Origin: Olleya sp. YS
Lineage (GTDB): Bacteria > Bacteroidota > Bacteroidia > Flavobacteriales > Flavobacteriaceae
Direction: 5' to 3'
Length of the DNA stretch: 64,000 nucleotides
Assembly (NCBI RefSeq): GCF_029760915.1
Contig: NZ_CP121685.1
Coordinates: 2,939,001 to 3,003,000, forward strand
Of the stretch, positions 61,902-64,000 are shown piece after piece (the stretch's first letter is position 1; the number at the start of each line of letters is the position of its first letter). A program made the position numbers and the translations under genes. The notes beneath the pieces were generated by a model. That model saw only the letters and a program-made list of their open reading frames with translations. It had not been told where the DNA came from and ran no database searches.

Positions 61902-62357
61902 ATGAAAAACACACTAATCTTATTAACATTATTGTTCACTTTTTTTAGCTGTAAGGTTAGAGAAACTCCAGAATTTATTAAGGTTGAGAATATTAAAATT
62001 ACTGAAACTTCTCCAAAATATATTACGATTACCGCAGATGCTTTTTTCTTGAATCCTAATAATATTGGAGGTGAATTGGAAACAGATGGTATTAAAGTAT
62101 TAGTGAATGACAACGAGTTAACCTCAGTCACTGCCAAAAGCTTTAAAGTTCCAGCAAATAAAGAGTTTTCTATTCCATTACAAGCAAGTATCCCAATTGA
62201 TAGTTTATTAAGCAATAAAAGCCTAAGCAGTTTATTAGGTAGTTTTATAAATAAAAAAATGAAAGTCCAATATGTTGGTGATATCAAATATAAAATCCTT
62301 GGGTTTTCAAGAAAATATCATATTGACAGAACCGAAGACGTTAAAATAAAGCTATAA
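61902..62357 (+). CDS. LEA type 2-like lipoprotein
   Basis: The 151-residue lipoprotein has lipobox FFSC (Cys17). The mature part has the beta-sandwich pattern of LEA14/WHy-type proteins (FIKVENIKITETSPKYITIT, ADAFFLNPNNIGGELETDGI, KVLVNDNELTSVTA). These domains occur in desiccation or stress proteins, but the bacterial lipoprotein form has no set role. It ends one base before the TTG start of ribD, so the two are probably co-transcribed. Confidence 0.78.
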   Translation: MKNTLILLTLLFTFFSCKVRETPEFIKVENIKITETSPKYITITADAFFLNPNNIGGELETDGIKVLVNDNELTSVTAKSFKVPANKEFSIPLQASIPIDSLLSNKSLSSLLGSFINKKMKVQYVGDIKYKILGFSRKYHIDRTEDVKIKL

Positions 62358-62358
62358 A

Positions 62359-63339
62359 TTGTCTCACGAATATTACATAACACGTTGTTTACAAATTGCT
62401 AAAAATGGATTAGGTACTACTCGCCCAAATCCTATGGTTGGTTGTGCTATAGTACACAATAACACCATTATTGGAGAAGGCTTTACTAGTCCGTATGGTG
62501 GTAATCATGCAGAGGTCAATGCCATACAATCTGTAAAAGATCAATCCCTTTTAAAAACAGCAACTATTTATGTGACTTTAGAGCCTTGTAGCCATTTTGG
62601 TAAAACACCACCTTGTAGCGATTTAATTATACAGTATAACATACCAAATGTAGTTATTGGTTGTATAGATGATAATCCAGAAGTTGCAGGACAAGGCATT
62701 AAAAAGTTAAAAGAAGCAGGTTGCAATGTCACTGTTGGCGTTTTAGAAGCTGACTGTAAAGCGCACCACAAACGGTTTTTTACATTTCATAATAAAAAAC
62801 GTCCTTACGTTATATTAAAATGGGCAGAAACTAAAGATGGTTTTATAGCACCTAGTTTTAAAGATGAAAAAAAGCCAGTTTGGATAACAAATCTATACTC
62901 ACGTCAATTAGTGCATAAATGGCGTGCTGAAGAACAAGCCATTTTAGTTGGAACTAATACTGTTTTGGAGGACAATCCTAGTTTAACAGTAAGAGATTGG
63001 ATAGGTTACAATCCTGTTAGAGTGGTTTTGGATAAACATGATACACTAAATCGTAATTTTACAGTATTTGATTCTGAAGCAGAAACCATTATTTTGAAAG
63101 AAAACACTGCCAAACTCATTTGTGACACATTATACAATGCCAATATTAACTCCATAATTATTGAAGGCGGAAGTAAAACCTTACAACTTTTTATCAACGA
63201 AGGGCTTTGGGATGAAGCACGTGTTTTTACTGGACCTGTTACTTTTAAAGAAGGTATAAAAACGCCTGTCTTTTCTGGTAAATTAGCTTCTGAACAACAC
63301 ATAAAACAAGACACTTTAAAACTATATACTAATGATTAA
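62359..63339 (+). CDS. ribD: Bifunctional diaminohydroxyphosphoribosylaminopyrimidine deaminase / reductase
   Basis: RibD carries out deamination and side-chain reduction in riboflavin synthesis. The 326-residue protein starts at TTG, one base after the previous stop. The zinc-binding deaminase site is His50-Ala-Glu52 (GNHAEVNAIQ) with Cys77 and Cys86 in PCSHFGKTPPC. The reductase domain (about 150-326) has KWAETKDGFIAP, LVGTNTVLEDNPSLTVR and IIIEGGSKTLQLF. No FMN riboswitch is visible upstream. It overlaps the HAD gene by eight bases. Confidence 0.95.
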   Translation: MSHEYYITRCLQIAKNGLGTTRPNPMVGCAIVHNNTIIGEGFTSPYGGNHAEVNAIQSVKDQSLLKTATIYVTLEPCSHFGKTPPCSDLIIQYNIPNVVIGCIDDNPEVAGQGIKKLKEAGCNVTVGVLEADCKAHHKRFFTFHNKKRPYVILKWAETKDGFIAPSFKDEKKPVWITNLYSRQLVHKWRAEEQAILVGTNTVLEDNPSLTVRDWIGYNPVRVVLDKHDTLNRNFTVFDSEAETIILKENTAKLICDTLYNANINSIIIEGGSKTLQLFINEGLWDEARVFTGPVTFKEGIKTPVFSGKLASEQHIKQDTLKLYTND

Positions 63340-63943
63340 AACCATAATCTTCGATTTTGGAGATGTGTTTATCAATTTAGATAAAGAAGGCGCAATGACT
63401 AATGCATTGGAGCTATTTGAATTGGATGAATTATCTGAAGAACTTATCGCTTTTAATGCCTTTTACGAACAAGGATTGATTGACACCAACGAGTTTTTAG
63501 ATTTTTACCTTAATAACTTTCCTAAATTATCTAAAAAAGATATTATTGAAGCTTGGAATTATATTATCTGCGATTTTCCACCTAAACGATTAGAGTTTAT
63601 ACAACAATTAGCTAAAGACAAACAGTACCAACTTATATTATTAAGTAACACTAACGAGTTGCACATTAATCATATCAAAGAATATATTCCGTTTTACGAA
63701 GAATTTAAAGCGTGTTTTGATCAATTTTATCTGTCTCATGAAATCATTCTACGCAAACCAAACGCAGATATTTTTCAGTTTGTTTTAGATGAAAATAATT
63801 TAAATCCAAAAGACTGTTTATTTATTGATGATACAAAAGAAAATACTGAAACTGCCAATAAATTAGGTATTCACGTTTGGAACAATAACCCAAAGACTGA
63901 AGACATTATTGATTTGTTTACCATTAAAAAAGATCTATTTTAA
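63332..63943 (+). CDS. HAD-superfamily hydrolase
   Basis: The 203-residue protein has the HAD motif I IIFDFGDVFINLD with nucleophile Asp8 and acid Asp at the +3 position, later LILLSNTNELHI (motif II) and DCLFIDDTKENTETANKLG (motif IV). It could dephosphorylate the 5-amino-6-ribitylaminouracil phosphate made by RibD, a step filled by HAD enzymes in other bacteria. That is inferred from its coupling to ribD. The cap is small and helical. Confidence 0.88.
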   Translation: MIKTIIFDFGDVFINLDKEGAMTNALELFELDELSEELIAFNAFYEQGLIDTNEFLDFYLNNFPKLSKKDIIEAWNYIICDFPPKRLEFIQQLAKDKQYQLILLSNTNELHINHIKEYIPFYEEFKACFDQFYLSHEIILRKPNADIFQFVLDENNLNPKDCLFIDDTKENTETANKLGIHVWNNNPKTEDIIDLFTIKKDLF

Positions 63944-64000
63944 TGTATTTACTACTTAGTATTTGTGCTTCGACATTAATTTTTGTCATTTTTAAAACTA
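63943..64000 (+). CDS. Start of a membrane protein gene, cut by the window edge
   Basis: A frame opens at ATG 63943, overlapping the HAD stop by one base (TAATG). The 19 visible codons read MYLLLSICASTLIFVIFKT, the start of a first membrane helix. The pattern resembles EamA/DMT-type transporters, but 19 residues cannot settle it. Coupling to ribD makes a metabolite exporter possible. Confidence 0.6.
   Translation, partial: MYLLLSICASTLIFVIFKT

Noticed and set aside
61829-62287. A 152-codon minus-strand frame opposite the LEA-like lipoprotein
   Set aside because: The plus-strand frame has a lipoprotein signal and a family pattern; the minus frame has neither.
61902-62400. An FMN riboswitch before ribD
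   Set aside because: ribD starts one base after the preceding gene, and the conserved FMN-aptamer segments are not present.

Overview
The window is AT-rich, gene-dense chromosomal DNA from a member of the Bacteroidota, almost certainly a marine-type Flavobacteriaceae. The genus cannot be fixed from the sequence. The signs are type IX secretion C-terminal sorting domains on three proteins, a PorD-like gene, a Bacteroidetes-type RNA polymerase omega subunit, many SC-lipobox lipoproteins, TAnnTTTG promoter elements, a DUF5686/carboxypeptidase-regulatory outer-membrane protein, a laminarinase-like GH16 enzyme and a bacilliredoxin. Nearly everything is core genome. No rRNA, tRNA, CRISPR, transposase or prophage was found.

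Layout. 1-408: the start of a leftward SDR gene and the SRP RNA gene with a very clear promoter. 0.4-5.1 kb: rightward envelope genes (glutaminyl cyclase lipoprotein, two carboxypeptidase-regulatory-domain proteins, a beta-helix lipoprotein), closed by a two-way terminator facing glyA. 5.1-11.4 kb: glyA leftward, then fumarylacetoacetase and two envelope proteins. 11.4-14 kb: leftward lipoprotein, YtxJ and GH16 glucanase. 14.2-24.7 kb: rightward clpB, a secreted dikinase-like protein, deoC-deoD-phosphatase-smpB, a DUF5686 protein and a small lipoprotein. 24.8-25.7 kb: the one accessory island, an orphan gene between a pcm 3'-end remnant and the intact pcm gene, followed by a long imperfect palindrome ending in GTTAAAC. 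25.7-36.2 kb: pcm leftward, then a long rightward run (Gfo/Idh oxidoreductase, 3-hydroxyacyl-CoA dehydrogenase, DUF1015, YggS, a four-helix-bundle gene, an exonuclease/GIY-YIG protein, a transglutaminase-like protein, a potassium channel, miaA). 36.3-49.9 kb: leftward RprXY-like two-component pair, coaE-ybbR-glycosyltransferase, two related T9SS adhesins, fabI and recN. 49.9-54.7 kb: leftward porD, coaBC, rpoZ, bamD, dapA and a small protein, an envelope and housekeeping cluster. 54.7-64 kb: a 5'-nucleotidase split into two genes, ligA, prmC with a GNAT enzyme, and ribD with a HAD hydrolase, ending in the start of a membrane-protein gene.

Functional themes are outer-membrane biogenesis and T9SS export (bamD, porD, T9SS cargo), nucleoside salvage (deoC, deoD, split 5'-nucleotidase), cofactor synthesis (coaBC, coaE, ribD), translation quality and modification (smpB, miaA, prmC, SRP RNA) and stress or repair (clpB, pcm, recN, ligA).

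The points most worth a second look are: the cassette-like insertion at 24.8-25.7 kb, whose homology boundary falls exactly at a GTTRRRY motif; the secreted protein at 17.0-18.9 kb, which has the phosphohistidine-then-ATP-binding order seen in glucan, water dikinases; the four-helix-bundle gene flanked by inverted AAAAGT-type words; and a dispersed GC-rich 14-16 bp motif that also occurs inside a coding region.
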